A stretch of DNA of 64,000 bases from assembly GCF_037977055.1 (NCBI RefSeq), contig NZ_CP150274.1, positions 5,084,001 through 5,148,000 of the forward strand. Reading direction: 5' to 3'. Of the stretch, positions 14,468-23,927 are shown one piece after another. Source of the stretch: Paenibacillus sp. FSL K6-1096. GTDB lineage: Bacteria > Bacillota > Bacilli > Paenibacillales > Paenibacillaceae. Below the pieces are notes generated by a model. The model made no database searches and was not told the DNA's origin. It was given only the letters and a program-made list of their open reading frames with translations. Positions within the stretch are counted from its first letter, which is position 1. The number at the start of each line of letters is the position of its first letter. A program made the translations under genes and the position numbers.

Positions 14468-16717
14468 ATGTTCAAGCATAGCACGTTCTTAAGGAGGCGG
14501 CTTACCCGGAGCCGGTACGTGGATTGCGCCGAAGGTTCGGTATCCATTTTTCTGATTATGGTGTTGGCGTTTGTCTTTCTGTTTACATCAGTGCTGATTG
14601 ATTATGCAAGGATTGCCGCAGTGAATGTACAGGAGGAACGGCTGGTGAGGGCCGGTATCCGCTCTGTTATGTCTGCTTATGATATTGAACTGCGGGAGAA
14701 CTACGGATTATTCGCTTACGGCGGCGGTGACGGGAACCAGCTGTTATCCAAGGTGCTGAACGATAATCTGTACGAGAGCGGACGGGGGGATGCGTTTAAT
14801 CTGCTGCCCTTGAAGATCGATGCTTCATCCCTGAACTGGAGCCGTCCGCTGGGCAGATATGACATCTTCCGGCGGCAGATTATTGAGGAGATGAAGTACA
14901 AAGCGCCGGTCGATTTCGCGCTGGAGCTGGCGGGCAAGCTTAAGCCGTTATCGGCAGCGATGGGAGAGGCCTCGCGGACTACGGAGATACTGGGAGACCT
15001 CCAGCCCTTATATGACCAGCGTGAGGAAGCGCTGGACCTGATGCTGAAGAAGCGGATGGAAGCGGCTGACAGTGCACAGAAGCTGGGGCAGCTTCTGATG
15101 AATCCGCCTGGGGATCATATTCCTTCGCTTCCGCTGGGTACGCTGGCCTCCAGCTCTGATATTCCGGCAATGTACGCGGATTATTTAAATAAATATTATG
15201 CGGACTATTACCGTGGTCCCAAGCAATGGCCCATGTATACCGTTGCTCTATCCCGTTACAGGAGCCAGGTTGAAGAACTGACAGGCCGGATTCCGGCAGC
15301 GCTGGCGGAGTTTCAAGCCGGGAATAGCCGTCTGCTGGATGAAGCTGCGGCAGCGCTTGAGCAGGCCAAGGCAGTGAATCTCCAGATGAGGAGTGTGCTG
15401 GATCAGGCGGCGGCTGAAGCGGGGGGAGCCGAGACTGACCCTGCAAGCGGCTGGGATATCCCGGGGACAGCGGGAGAGCTTAGCTCAGAGCCTCTTCAGA
15501 AGCTGCGGGAGCAGGCCCAGGGACTTATCCTTCCTGAGGCAGAGCTTGATGAGATGGCGAATCATATCAATGGACAGCGGACTGCTGCGCTCTCTGTGGA
15601 GCCGCTGGTCTCCAGTCTTTCGGATCTATTAATCACGGCAACCGGGCTGAACGCAGATTACTCTCAGATGAGTAATGGGGTGCTTAACGCCTCTCAGGCA
15701 GTTACCGGCTATATAAGAGGTTATGGGCAACAGGGCAGTGTGATCGCTGCCGAAGCTGCACAGATTGAGAGCCGCCGCACTGCTGACGGCCAGCGCAGGC
15801 AGACAGAACAGCAGGCGAAGGCGAAGCTTGGCGATGCGATGAAGCTGCTGGATCAGATCCGGGAGTTAGGAAGCAGCGCACAGGAGGCGATGGAGCAGTA
15901 CCGTATTCTGCGTCAGTACTACCGGGAGAATGTCTCCTTCAATGAAGGTGCAGAACAGGAAGCGCCGGCTGCTGGAATCGACGACAACCAGTATACGGCC
16001 GGGAAATCTTCGATGAAGAATATGGACGGCATCTATGCGGCTGTCGGCAGTGTGCTGGAGGGGGCCAGAGACCGCCTGTATCAGACAGAGTATAGTGCCA
16101 TGTATTTCCGGCATTTCGATCTGTCCGCGCTGGCGTCCATTGTATCGGGGAGTGGTGAGGGAGCCGGAGGCCAGCTTGGAGAGCAGCTCCAGCCGCAGGC
16201 GCAAGGGCTGGAATATATTCTGTACGGCTTCAATAATCCGGCGGGGAACGTGGCAGCGGCTTACGGGGAGATTTTTGCCATACGGCTGGCTGTGCGGACG
16301 ATGGAGGGCATGATTGAGAAGGCCGGGCTGGGCAATCCGCTCGCTGTTCTGGCAGCCGCCTTGCTCTACGGAATCGAGCAGGCGGTCCAGGATATGATCC
16401 TGCTCTGCACGAAGGGGGAGATTCCCTTATCCAAGTACATGACGGCACAGCTTACCTACCGTGACTATCTGCGGCTGTTTCTTCTGCTTCATGGAGCGGG
16501 CGATGAGCAGCTGGCCCGGATGCTTGCGCTGATCCGCCTGCATACCGGCAGTAATCCGGCAGAGAAATATACATATGCATCAGCGGAGCTTACGGCGGGC
16601 ATGCCGCTGTGGTTCCTTCCGGGTGTAGTGAAGCTGGTGGATTACAGTGCGGGACTCTCCGGCGATGTAAGGGGCAAGTATTATTTCAGACAAGTCAGGG
16701 CTGACTTTGCTTATTGA
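14468..16717 (+). CDS. Large TadG-like / DUF5702-like membrane protein
   Basis: A protein of 749 aa with one N-terminal membrane helix (GSVSIFLIMVLAFVFLFTSVLIDYARIAA) and a long extracytoplasmic region rich in Glu, Gln and Ala that is likely coiled-coil (about residues 170-500). The helix resembles TadE/G prepilins but lacks Glu at +5. The frame is open from a TTG at 14417; the ATG at 14468 is preferred because a GAGGGAG lies upstream and the TTG has none. It resembles the DUF5702 proteins of Firmicute Tad loci. Confidence 0.78.
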   Translation: MFKHSTFLRRRLTRSRYVDCAEGSVSIFLIMVLAFVFLFTSVLIDYARIAAVNVQEERLVRAGIRSVMSAYDIELRENYGLFAYGGGDGNQLLSKVLNDNLYESGRGDAFNLLPLKIDASSLNWSRPLGRYDIFRRQIIEEMKYKAPVDFALELAGKLKPLSAAMGEASRTTEILGDLQPLYDQREEALDLMLKKRMEAADSAQKLGQLLMNPPGDHIPSLPLGTLASSSDIPAMYADYLNKYYADYYRGPKQWPMYTVALSRYRSQVEELTGRIPAALAEFQAGNSRLLDEAAAALEQAKAVNLQMRSVLDQAAAEAGGAETDPASGWDIPGTAGELSSEPLQKLREQAQGLILPEAELDEMANHINGQRTAALSVEPLVSSLSDLLITATGLNADYSQMSNGVLNASQAVTGYIRGYGQQGSVIAAEAAQIESRRTADGQRRQTEQQAKAKLGDAMKLLDQIRELGSSAQEAMEQYRILRQYYRENVSFNEGAEQEAPAAGIDDNQYTAGKSSMKNMDGIYAAVGSVLEGARDRLYQTEYSAMYFRHFDLSALASIVSGSGEGAGGQLGEQLQPQAQGLEYILYGFNNPAGNVAAAYGEIFAIRLAVRTMEGMIEKAGLGNPLAVLAAALLYGIEQAVQDMILLCTKGEIPLSKYMTAQLTYRDYLRLFLLLHGAGDEQLARMLALIRLHTGSNPAEKYTYASAELTAGMPLWFLPGVVKLVDYSAGLSGDVRGKYYFRQVRADFAY

Positions 16718-16729
16718 GGGGGCGGGAGA

Positions 16730-17725
16730 ATGAAGCGCTGGCTGAGGACACCGCCGGGCACGCGGGATGAGGGCAGCATGGTGGTGGAAGCGGCCCTGGT
16801 CCTGCCCGTGTTCCTGTTATTTATCTTGTTCCTCATCTTCATTGTACAAATGACACTATATTCTACAGCGCTCCAGAGCACGGCATCTGACGCCGTCAAA
16901 ATGATCTCCACCCATATGTATCCGGCGGCTCTGGCTGCGCAGCAGCAGGGTGCTTCAAGCGGGAGCGATGATGCTGGACAAGCTGAGGCGGAGGGTGGCG
17001 CCGGGGAGTCTGCTTCCCGCAGTGTGTGGAGCATTCCCAGGCTATCGCTGGTTGAATGGAGCGAGGCCTATGTGGAGAAGCTTCCACAGCCGATGGAGAC
17101 CTGGGTCAGGGCTGCTGTCCGCGAAGGAGAAGGGCCTCTGCAGAAGCTGCAGGCTGAAGCTTCCGAAGCCGCGCTCGATCTGGTGCTTAAGCCGATGCTG
17201 CGGCCGTATGTATCCTCGGATTGGCTTGAATATAGCCGGATTCATGTGTCCAATGTGACGGTGCCGGATCTGAAGAAGGGAGCTCATCCATATTTCGGCC
17301 TGGTCGTCAGCTATGATCTGCCGATGCGGGTCCCGTTCCTGAATCAAAAGATTGTACTGGAAGCCAGTGCGGTTGAACGTCTATGGATCGGCAACACCGA
17401 TGATTCCGGGGAAGGCGGTCCGGCTGAACCAGGTGAGGAGGAGGGGAACATCTTAATCCTAGAGAAGCCGAACCCCGGAGTAGCGAACCGCCAGGGCATT
17501 ATCAAGGTCAAGGTGCCTCCCGGAGCATCGGCGAATCTCTCGATCTTCTACAAGACCGGCCAGAGCACGGCCAAGTATCTGGGCTGGAAGCAGGCGGATG
17601 AGAACGGGTTGATCGAATGGGAATGGAAAATCGGCGTCAATACGACCCCGGGAACCTGGCCGTTTGTTGTTGCGCTGGCGGATGGCACTTCAATTGAGGC
17701 GACCTTTACGGTAGTGAAAAAATAA
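16730..17725 (+). CDS. TadE-like pseudopilin with a C-terminal Ig-like domain
   Basis: A 331-residue protein. The N-terminus is a TadE-type prepilin (DEG|SMVVEAALVLPVF, Glu at +5). A Glu/Gly-rich linker (about 220-240) leads to a final beta-rich domain of about 90 residues (IIKVKVPPGASANLSIFYKTG ... GTWPFVVALADGTSIEATFTVV) that looks like an adhesin-type Ig fold. The combination suggests a minor pilin that displays a binding domain. GGGGGCGGGAG precedes the ATG. Confidence 0.78.
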   Translation: MKRWLRTPPGTRDEGSMVVEAALVLPVFLLFILFLIFIVQMTLYSTALQSTASDAVKMISTHMYPAALAAQQQGASSGSDDAGQAEAEGGAGESASRSVWSIPRLSLVEWSEAYVEKLPQPMETWVRAAVREGEGPLQKLQAEASEAALDLVLKPMLRPYVSSDWLEYSRIHVSNVTVPDLKKGAHPYFGLVVSYDLPMRVPFLNQKIVLEASAVERLWIGNTDDSGEGGPAEPGEEEGNILILEKPNPGVANRQGIIKVKVPPGASANLSIFYKTGQSTAKYLGWKQADENGLIEWEWKIGVNTTPGTWPFVVALADGTSIEATFTVVKK

Positions 17726-17750
17726 CAGGCTGGAGAAAGGAGGGACATGG

Positions 17751-18263
17751 ATGACAGAATGGGGTTTGTGGGGCTGCCTGCTGTTTCTGACCGCGGCATT
17801 ATTCACAGATGTACGCTGGATGCGGATTCCTAACTGGATTACACTGCCTGCATTCCTAGCGGGAATAACCTTGCAGACAGTCATCAACGGCTGGCAGGGG
17901 CTGCTGTTCTCGCTGTACGGCAGCGGAGCGGGATTCTTGCTGCTGCTGATCATGTATTTTATTGGAGCGGTGGGGGCTGGTGATGTGAAGCTGTTTGCCG
18001 CCATTGGAGCCTGGACCGGGGTGCTGTTCTCCCTTCAGGTGATTGTATATTCCGTGCTGTTAGGAGCGGTAGTAGGCTTGCTGCTTATTCTCTCCCGGCG
18101 GGACACGGGCCGCAGGCTGCGCAGCACGATCAGCAGAACAGCAGGCTTCCTGCTGCTCCGCAGGATGGGCTTATCGGCGGTCAGGCAGAATGGTGAGCTG
18201 CTGCGGTTTCCTTTTATGCTGGCGGTGTTCCCGGGGTTCCTCTGTGCATATTACTATTTCTGA
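17751..18263 (+). CDS. tadV: Prepilin peptidase (A24 family, TadV/CpaA-like)
   Basis: Membrane aspartic protease that processes Flp/TadE prepilins, 170 aa with about five hydrophobic helices. The two catalytic aspartates are visible: TDVRWMRIPNWIT near residue 20 and GAGDVKL near 75 (GxGD motif). It lacks the N-methylase domain, as is usual for TadV. AAAGGAGGGACATGG precedes the ATG. It is the only prepilin peptidase gene in the window although there are two Tad-like loci. Confidence 0.92.
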   Translation: MTEWGLWGCLLFLTAALFTDVRWMRIPNWITLPAFLAGITLQTVINGWQGLLFSLYGSGAGFLLLLIMYFIGAVGAGDVKLFAAIGAWTGVLFSLQVIVYSVLLGAVVGLLLILSRRDTGRRLRSTISRTAGFLLLRRMGLSAVRQNGELLRFPFMLAVFPGFLCAYYYF

Positions 18264-18303
18264 TGCAAAGCTTATTACTACGCAGCTTAGGAGGTGAAGA
18301 AAT

Positions 18304-20016
18304 TTGTTCGGATTAGAACGGGATTTCATTCAGCAGGACGGAATAACGATGCTGCTGGGCAGAGCCGGGGGACTAACCGCTGGGGAGCTTAATATGGTGC
18401 AGGTTCGGATGCTGATGAACAGCGGTATTCCGCATCATCTGCGGCTGTTGCTCAGAGAGATAGATCTGCAGGTAACACTGGAATATACCGTTTCTAAGCG
18501 TAAGATGCTGGGGATGCTGCTCAAGAGCGGGAAGCTGAGTATGACTGAATTCCTTGGGCTGCTGCTGCAGATTGCTGCCGGGATGGAGGAAGGGAGACTG
18601 TATATGCTGCGCCCCGAGCAGTATGCGCTGCATCAGGACTACATCTTCATTGAAGGTCCACTTAGCAGCGGCAGGGTCTTCCTGACCTGTATTCCGCTGC
18701 AATGCATTGAACCAGCCCTTAAGCCGGGCGAGTCGATGAAATCGCTGATTATGGTCTGCATGGCTGCGATCCGCGAATTGTCGGGTGACGGGATACAGAG
18801 GCTCCTGCAATATTGCGATGAAGAGAATTTCAATCCTGCCGGACTCAAGGAGCTGCTGGCCGAATTGCTGACGGGTGGAGACAGCCAGACGGTCTATGCG
18901 GAAGCAGTGGAAACAGAGCATGCAAAACCGAGCCAGGCGGCGGATGCAGAGGGCTCTGCTGTTAATAAGGTAAGCCAGAATCCCGGATCAGGCCAGATGC
19001 CGCCTCCGCTACGTAACGTGACTGAACCGGCCCTGAGACCACCGGCGGTTGCAGCCAACCCCTGGGGTCAGGGGGAGCGGGAGATAGAGTCTCACGGCTC
19101 TATCCTTGATAAGACTCCCTGGATGAAGCCTGTACCAGGGCTGAGGCAGCCGGACAAGCTTGGAGGAGCACAGCCGCTAAAGGAAATGCCGCAAGAATCC
19201 ATGCAGGCTTCGGACGGGCCTGGTCCATACCGGACCTATGTATTGCTTGGCGCAGTGCTGGGTGATGCCTTGCTGTGGAAGTTCCTTTATCTGGATGATC
19301 CAAGGAAGCTGTGGCTCGCCGTCTGCGGAGCAGCTACCGTTGGGCTTGCAGTCTTAAGCTGGCTTATCTTAAGCGGAAGGCTGTTTCAGGGCGAAGCTGA
19401 GGCCGGGGAGGAAGCACTGGAAGAGGAGATCGCGGACCGGAGAAGTACAGCCTGGAACCGGAGGATTAGAAGTGAAGCCGATTGGGATTTCAGCAGGAAT
19501 CCGGTGGTTCCGTCCCGGCCGGTACCTTCAGAGCAAGAATCTTCAGCTGGTGCGGGCGGCTTTACGGGGAGCTCTGCTAAGAGAGCACAGGCACCTATGG
19601 GCATGACCGGAAGCACCCCGCAGACGATGGAGCCGGTCAAGCCAACAGCGCTGCTTACACGGGACCCGGCTCAGGAGGCAGGGGGAAGAGCGTCCGAACC
19701 CGGCCGGACCACGCCTTATCTTGAGCGAAGCAGCCCGGATCACAGCGGAGCCCCCGAGCGGATTGAACTGAACCGCCCCAGCTTCATCATCGGGCGCTCC
19801 GCTGAGGTGGCCCAATATGTTGAGGCTTCCGAAGGGGCCTCGCGGGTGCATGTTGAAATCTCCAGAGGCTCCGGCGGATATATCTTGAAGGACCTGGATT
19901 CCAGGAATGGTACGCTGCTTGCGGGCGAGACTATGGTTCCTTATAAAGAGTATCCGTTGACTGAAGGGGCTGTGTTCACGATTGTTAAGGGCACTTATAC
20001 CTTCCGCAGTGCTTAA
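18304..20016 (+). CDS. Membrane protein with N-terminal DUF6382-like domain and C-terminal FHA domain
   Basis: A 570-residue protein in three parts: a cytoplasmic N-terminal domain of about 200 residues like those of Firmicute Tad-associated FHA proteins, one or two membrane helices near 310-360 (YVLLGAVLGDALLWKFL ... LAVCGAATVGLAVLSWLIL), and an FHA domain from about 490 to the end (IIGRS, SRVHVEI, DSRNGT). FHA domains bind phosphothreonine, so this may link pilus assembly to a Ser/Thr kinase. TTG start with GGAGGTG upstream. It closes the first Tad operon and ends 1 bp before a convergent gene. Confidence 0.85.
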   Translation: MFGLERDFIQQDGITMLLGRAGGLTAGELNMVQVRMLMNSGIPHHLRLLLREIDLQVTLEYTVSKRKMLGMLLKSGKLSMTEFLGLLLQIAAGMEEGRLYMLRPEQYALHQDYIFIEGPLSSGRVFLTCIPLQCIEPALKPGESMKSLIMVCMAAIRELSGDGIQRLLQYCDEENFNPAGLKELLAELLTGGDSQTVYAEAVETEHAKPSQAADAEGSAVNKVSQNPGSGQMPPPLRNVTEPALRPPAVAANPWGQGEREIESHGSILDKTPWMKPVPGLRQPDKLGGAQPLKEMPQESMQASDGPGPYRTYVLLGAVLGDALLWKFLYLDDPRKLWLAVCGAATVGLAVLSWLILSGRLFQGEAEAGEEALEEEIADRRSTAWNRRIRSEADWDFSRNPVVPSRPVPSEQESSAGAGGFTGSSAKRAQAPMGMTGSTPQTMEPVKPTALLTRDPAQEAGGRASEPGRTTPYLERSSPDHSGAPERIELNRPSFIIGRSAEVAQYVEASEGASRVHVEISRGSGGYILKDLDSRNGTLLAGETMVPYKEYPLTEGAVFTIVKGTYTFRSA

Positions 20017-20017
20017 G

Positions 20018-20920
20018 CTATTCCGACTTCAACTGTTCCAGCGCCGGCTGCAGGGTAGGATAGGTGAAGGTGAAGCCATGGTTGACCGCTTTGGAGGGCA
20101 GCACGCGTTGACCCTTCAGCAGAATTTCTGACAGCTCGCCGACAGCAGTCTTCAGCACAAACGCCGGGACAGGGAACCAATGCGGGCGGTGGTAGACCTT
20201 GCCGACCATCTTGCCGAACTGCTCATTCGTGACCGGCTGCGGAGCTGTGGCATTGACGGGACCATCGATCTCAGGCTGCAAAACGCAGAATTCAATCAGC
20301 CGGACGATATCCGCAAGATGAATCCAGGACAGCCATTGCTTCCCGCTGCCGATTCTGCCGCCGAAGCCAAGTGAGTAAGGCAGCTTCATCTTGGGAAAAG
20401 CGCCGCTCTCATTGCCCAGCACCACACCCGTGCGCAGCTTGATCAGCCGGAAGCCCTGATAAGCTTCATCCGCAGCCTCTTCCCAGGTCTTGACGACTTC
20501 TGACGGGAAATCGACTACCCGGACCGGGGAGGTCTCATCATAAGTATCCTGCTCAGAAGTACCGTAGATAGCGACAGCGGAGGACTGGACGACTACAGGG
20601 GGCTTATGCTTAAGGGATTGCAGCAGCTTCCCGGCAGAGTCAACCGTAACCAGCCGGGATTCCATGATGGCCCGCTTACCCCCGGGAGTCCAGCGCTGGC
20701 TGAGTGAAGCTCCGGCAAGATTAATCAGCGCATCTGCGCCCTCCGCCGCTTCGGGGTTTGCTTCCAGGCTGTTCCAGGTTAGATAGCTGAGATTCGGATG
20801 TCCGGGCTTGCCTTCGGGAAGCTTCCGCCCGACACTGAGCACCTGGTGGCCGCTGCGCAGCAGATACCCGGTCAGCTCCCTGCCGATGAAGCCGCTGCCT
20901 CCGCAAATGATATATTTCAT
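20018..20920 (-). CDS. TIGR01777-family NAD(P)-binding epimerase-like protein
   Basis: Extended SDR-fold protein, 300 aa. The Rossmann motif GGSGFIGRELTGYLL begins at residue 8; the family pattern INLAGASLSQRWTPGGKRAIMESR (near 70) and SSAVAIYG, LRTGVVLG, FGGRIGSGKQWLSWIHLADIV identify the TIGR01777/YfcH-YfhF type. No substrate is known for these proteins. It converges on the FHA gene with no room for a separate terminator. Confidence 0.92.
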   Translation of the reverse strand: MKYIICGGSGFIGRELTGYLLRSGHQVLSVGRKLPEGKPGHPNLSYLTWNSLEANPEAAEGADALINLAGASLSQRWTPGGKRAIMESRLVTVDSAGKLLQSLKHKPPVVVQSSAVAIYGTSEQDTYDETSPVRVVDFPSEVVKTWEEAADEAYQGFRLIKLRTGVVLGNESGAFPKMKLPYSLGFGGRIGSGKQWLSWIHLADIVRLIEFCVLQPEIDGPVNATAPQPVTNEQFGKMVGKVYHRPHWFPVPAFVLKTAVGELSEILLKGQRVLPSKAVNHGFTFTYPTLQPALEQLKSE

Positions 20921-20965
20921 AGGGATTCTCCTGTTCTGGATAACTTATATTACTGTGACGGTATG

Positions 20966-21430
20966 TTATTTCACCAGATGCTTGTAGGGGGCATAGTCGA
21001 TGCCGTTCTTTTCCAGAAAATTAATCAGGAAGCGGTTATCACGCCGGGGCGTGGCGAGAATATATCCTTGGATACAGTGATCACGGGTTACTTCTGCGGC
21101 CCCGCTCTCCACGGCAAGCCGGCCGATCTCGGCAGCGATGGAATGCTTGGCGATATCACGGAAGGGACCGGGCACCGGCTGGACAAGCTGGTCCAGGAAC
21201 GCCTTCATCTCGTTGCTCCACAGCGGACGGCTGCGCTCGACCCAGTAGTTCTGCCAGTCCAGCTTAGATTTGCCGTCTGCCTTGGGCAGCACCTTCAGAA
21301 ATTTGCGGAACATGAAAAAGCCGCCGATGCACATGCAGCCCAGCAGGACAAACGTCCAGAATGCAATCGAATTCATAAACCAGTTGCTTGGCGCCGTGGA
21401 TAATAAGCTTGAGGATAATTGGTAATGCAT
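20966..21430 (-). CDS. DUF2621 family membrane protein (YneK-like)
   Basis: A 154-residue protein with one N-terminal membrane helix (FMNSIAFWTFVLLGCMCIGGFFMF) and a cytoplasmic domain (LDWQNYWVERSRPLWSNEMKAFLDQLV ... GYILATPRRDNRFLINFLEKNGID), matching the DUF2621/YneK pattern known from Bacillus. The start MHYQLSS is chosen over an upstream in-frame start because AAAGGCGG lies just before it. Function unknown. Confidence 0.85.
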   Translation of the reverse strand: MHYQLSSSLLSTAPSNWFMNSIAFWTFVLLGCMCIGGFFMFRKFLKVLPKADGKSKLDWQNYWVERSRPLWSNEMKAFLDQLVQPVPGPFRDIAKHSIAAEIGRLAVESGAAEVTRDHCIQGYILATPRRDNRFLINFLEKNGIDYAPYKHLVK

Positions 21431-21601
21431 TGATACACCGCCTTTGACAATGATGATTGTCACTTTCCTTTTGCTCCTCTTGAGTATATCGCATTTGCCG
21501 GGTTTTGCGAAGCGGAAGCGGCCCTCCCGGACCTGCCTAGATTTATTCTCCCGATCACGGTAGAATAAGGGTTAATTCGTGAGGGAAAGAGGGAAATAAA
21601 C

Positions 21602-22729
21602 ATGCTGAAAATAGGTTCTCATGTGTCCTGCGCGGACAAGGGGCTGCTGAGCGCAGCCAATGAAGCCAATGAATACGGATCTACCTCGTTTATGATATAT
21701 ACGGGAGCGCCGCAGAATACGCGCCGGAAGCCGATTGAGTCGATGTTCCCCGAGGAAGGGAAGCTGGCGATGCGGGAGAACGGCGTCAGCGAGATTGTAG
21801 TGCATGCCCCCTACATTATTAACCTGGGCTCCTACAAGGAGAACACCTACCAGCTCGCCGTAGACTTCCTGCAGGAGGAGATCCGCCGCACCCATGCGCT
21901 GGAGGTGAAGCATATTGTTCTCCATCCGGGTGCCTACACCGATAAGGATGCTGCATTCGGGGTTCAGCGCATTGCCGACGGCTTGAACGAGGTGCTGGGC
22001 GGAACAGATGAGACCGAAGTCCATATCGCACTGGAGACGATGGCCGGCAAGGGAACAGAGGTTGGCCGCAGCTTCGAGGAGATTGCCTCTATTATAGATA
22101 AAGTGGAATTTAATCAACGGCTGTCCGTTTGTCTTGATACCTGCCACATTCATGATGCGGGCTATGACATCGTGAACGATCTGGACGGGGTGCTACAGCA
22201 ATTCGATGATATTATCGGTCTTAAGCGGCTGGGCGTCATTCACATCAATGACAGCAAGAACCCGCGCGGAGCGGGCAAAGACCGCCATACCCCGATTGGT
22301 TCCGGCTATATCGGATATGAGGCTATCCATAATGTCGTGCATCATGAAGCACTGGCCGGGCTGCCGTTCATCCTGGAGACCCCATGGATCGGCAAGGATG
22401 CCAAGAAGGTTCGTCCGATGTACGAGATAGAGATTGCGCTGCTGCGCGGCAATGTGGCGGAGCGCTTTGGAGCGGAATTCCTCCAGGAGCTGGAAGAGCT
22501 GCACGCCTTCATGGACAAGCAGGAGCTGGATTCCCGCCGTTATGTACTGGATGTATGGGAGCTGCTGAAGAACGACGCCAAGGCCAAAAAAGCAGATCCC
22601 CGCGAGCCTATGGAGCGTCTGTACGACCAGGTTATAGCTGCCGGATTGTTCCCTCAGCTTAGTGAGGAAGCCGTTAACCACCGGCTGATCGCCTGGATGG
22701 CCGGCAAGCAACTGCTCCAGAACGCGTAG
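21602..22729 (+). CDS. nfo: Endonuclease IV (AP endonuclease) with C-terminal extension
   Basis: Zinc-dependent DNA-repair enzyme that cuts abasic sites. Metal-ligand motifs are in order: GSHVSC, HAPYIINLGS, VLHPGAY, ALETMAGKGTEVG, CLDTCHIHDAGYD, HINDSKN and LETPWIG. The catalytic domain fills about residues 1-285; the usual length is about 280-300, so roughly 85 extra helical residues (FLQELEELHAFMDKQELDSR...) follow. The start has AGGGAAAGAGGGA upstream. Confidence 0.94.
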   Translation: MLKIGSHVSCADKGLLSAANEANEYGSTSFMIYTGAPQNTRRKPIESMFPEEGKLAMRENGVSEIVVHAPYIINLGSYKENTYQLAVDFLQEEIRRTHALEVKHIVLHPGAYTDKDAAFGVQRIADGLNEVLGGTDETEVHIALETMAGKGTEVGRSFEEIASIIDKVEFNQRLSVCLDTCHIHDAGYDIVNDLDGVLQQFDDIIGLKRLGVIHINDSKNPRGAGKDRHTPIGSGYIGYEAIHNVVHHEALAGLPFILETPWIGKDAKKVRPMYEIEIALLRGNVAERFGAEFLQELEELHAFMDKQELDSRRYVLDVWELLKNDAKAKKADPREPMERLYDQVIAAGLFPQLSEEAVNHRLIAWMAGKQLLQNA

Positions 22730-22780
22730 TCTTACCCGATAACCGATTGCTTAAGCAGATGAGAGGATGGACAGAGGATT

Positions 22781-23677
22781 ATGGAATTACATGTGAAAAG
22801 AGATCATTCATCAGGCACCCATCACCCGGACAGGGCACGTATGCTTATCTCCTGTCCTGACGGTCCGGGGATTGTGGCGGCGGTATCGCATTTTCTGTAC
22901 CAGCACGGGGCCAATATAGTGCAGTCCGATCAATATACGATGGACCCGGACGGCGGGATGTTCTTCATGCGGGTAGAGTTTGACCTGCCTAATCTGGATC
23001 AGCGGATTGAAGAAGTGCGTACCATCTTCGGCGGGGTTGCCGAACGCTTCAAGATGGAATGGCAGATTTTCAGCGTAAGCCACAAGAAGCGGCTGGCGAT
23101 CTTCGTCTCTAAGGAGGACCATTGCCTGGTCGAACTCCTCTGGCAGTGGCAGGCCGGGGATCTGGATGCGGATATCGCCCTTGTCGTCAGCAACCATACC
23201 GATATGCAGGCTTATGTGGAGTCTTTCGGGATTCCATTCCATCATATTCCGGTTACGGCCGAGACGAAGGCTGAAGCGGAAGCGCGTCAGCTCGGGGTAA
23301 TCGGTGATGATATCGATGTTATCATTCTGGCCCGGTACATGCAGATTATTTCTCCATCGTTCATTGAGCATTACCGCCACCGGATTATCAATATCCACCA
23401 TTCGTTTCTGCCCGCATTCGTTGGCGGCAAGCCGTATGCCCAGGCGTATCAGCGCGGGGTCAAGATCATTGGTGCGACTGCCCACTATGTGACAGAGGAA
23501 CTGGACGGCGGCCCGATTATTGAGCAGGACGTGCAGCGTGTCAGCCACAGCGATGATGTGAACGAACTGAAGCGCATCGGACGTACGATTGAACGGGTGG
23601 TTCTGGCCCGGGCCGTGAAATGGCATATCGAGGACCGTATCCTCGTACACCACAATAAGACCGTTGTGTTTAATTAA
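22781..23677 (+). CDS. purU: Formyltetrahydrofolate deformylase
   Basis: Hydrolyses 10-formyl-tetrahydrofolate to formate and tetrahydrofolate, balancing one-carbon pools. 298 aa: an N-terminal ACT domain (about 20-95, MLISCPDGPGIVAAVSHFLY) and a formyltransferase domain with INIHHSFLPAFVGGKPY and TEELDGGPIIEQD carrying the Asn/His/Asp active-site set. It starts 51 bp after nfo in the same direction. Confidence 0.95.
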   Translation: MELHVKRDHSSGTHHPDRARMLISCPDGPGIVAAVSHFLYQHGANIVQSDQYTMDPDGGMFFMRVEFDLPNLDQRIEEVRTIFGGVAERFKMEWQIFSVSHKKRLAIFVSKEDHCLVELLWQWQAGDLDADIALVVSNHTDMQAYVESFGIPFHHIPVTAETKAEAEARQLGVIGDDIDVIILARYMQIISPSFIEHYRHRIINIHHSFLPAFVGGKPYAQAYQRGVKIIGATAHYVTEELDGGPIIEQDVQRVSHSDDVNELKRIGRTIERVVLARAVKWHIEDRILVHHNKTVVFN

Positions 23678-23684
23678 TACCACT

Positions 23685-23752
23685 CCGGCAGAAGTCAGGG
23701 ATCAGGCGATATGCAGATAATAACAGCAGCTTGCCCGCCTGACTTTTGCCGG
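23685..23752 (+). terminator. Long-stem hairpin after purU
   Basis: CCGGCAGAAGTCAGG pairs with CCTGACTTTTGCCGG over 15 bp with one G-U pair and a 38-base loop. No T run follows, so it may be a weak terminator or a mobile-element remnant. In the rest of 23678-23927 I see no gene. Confidence 0.4.
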
Positions 23753-23927
23753 AATCCTTCTTCAGCCGGGAGTGCCTCCCGCAGCCTCATGCAAAACAAC
23801 CTCACAATGATAATCTAATACACTTCTCAACACGACAGGTAAAAAAGCATTTTACCGGACATTTTGGCTCTTAGGCCAAGATGTATTTTGCTATGTGCAG
23901 AAATCACATTCAAAGGGGGTAAAAGGC

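Noticed and set aside
20018..20920. A sugar-nucleotide epimerase acting in the adjacent pilus locus
   Set aside because: The motifs are those of the TIGR01777 group, whose members have no known sugar-nucleotide substrate, and it is on the opposite strand.
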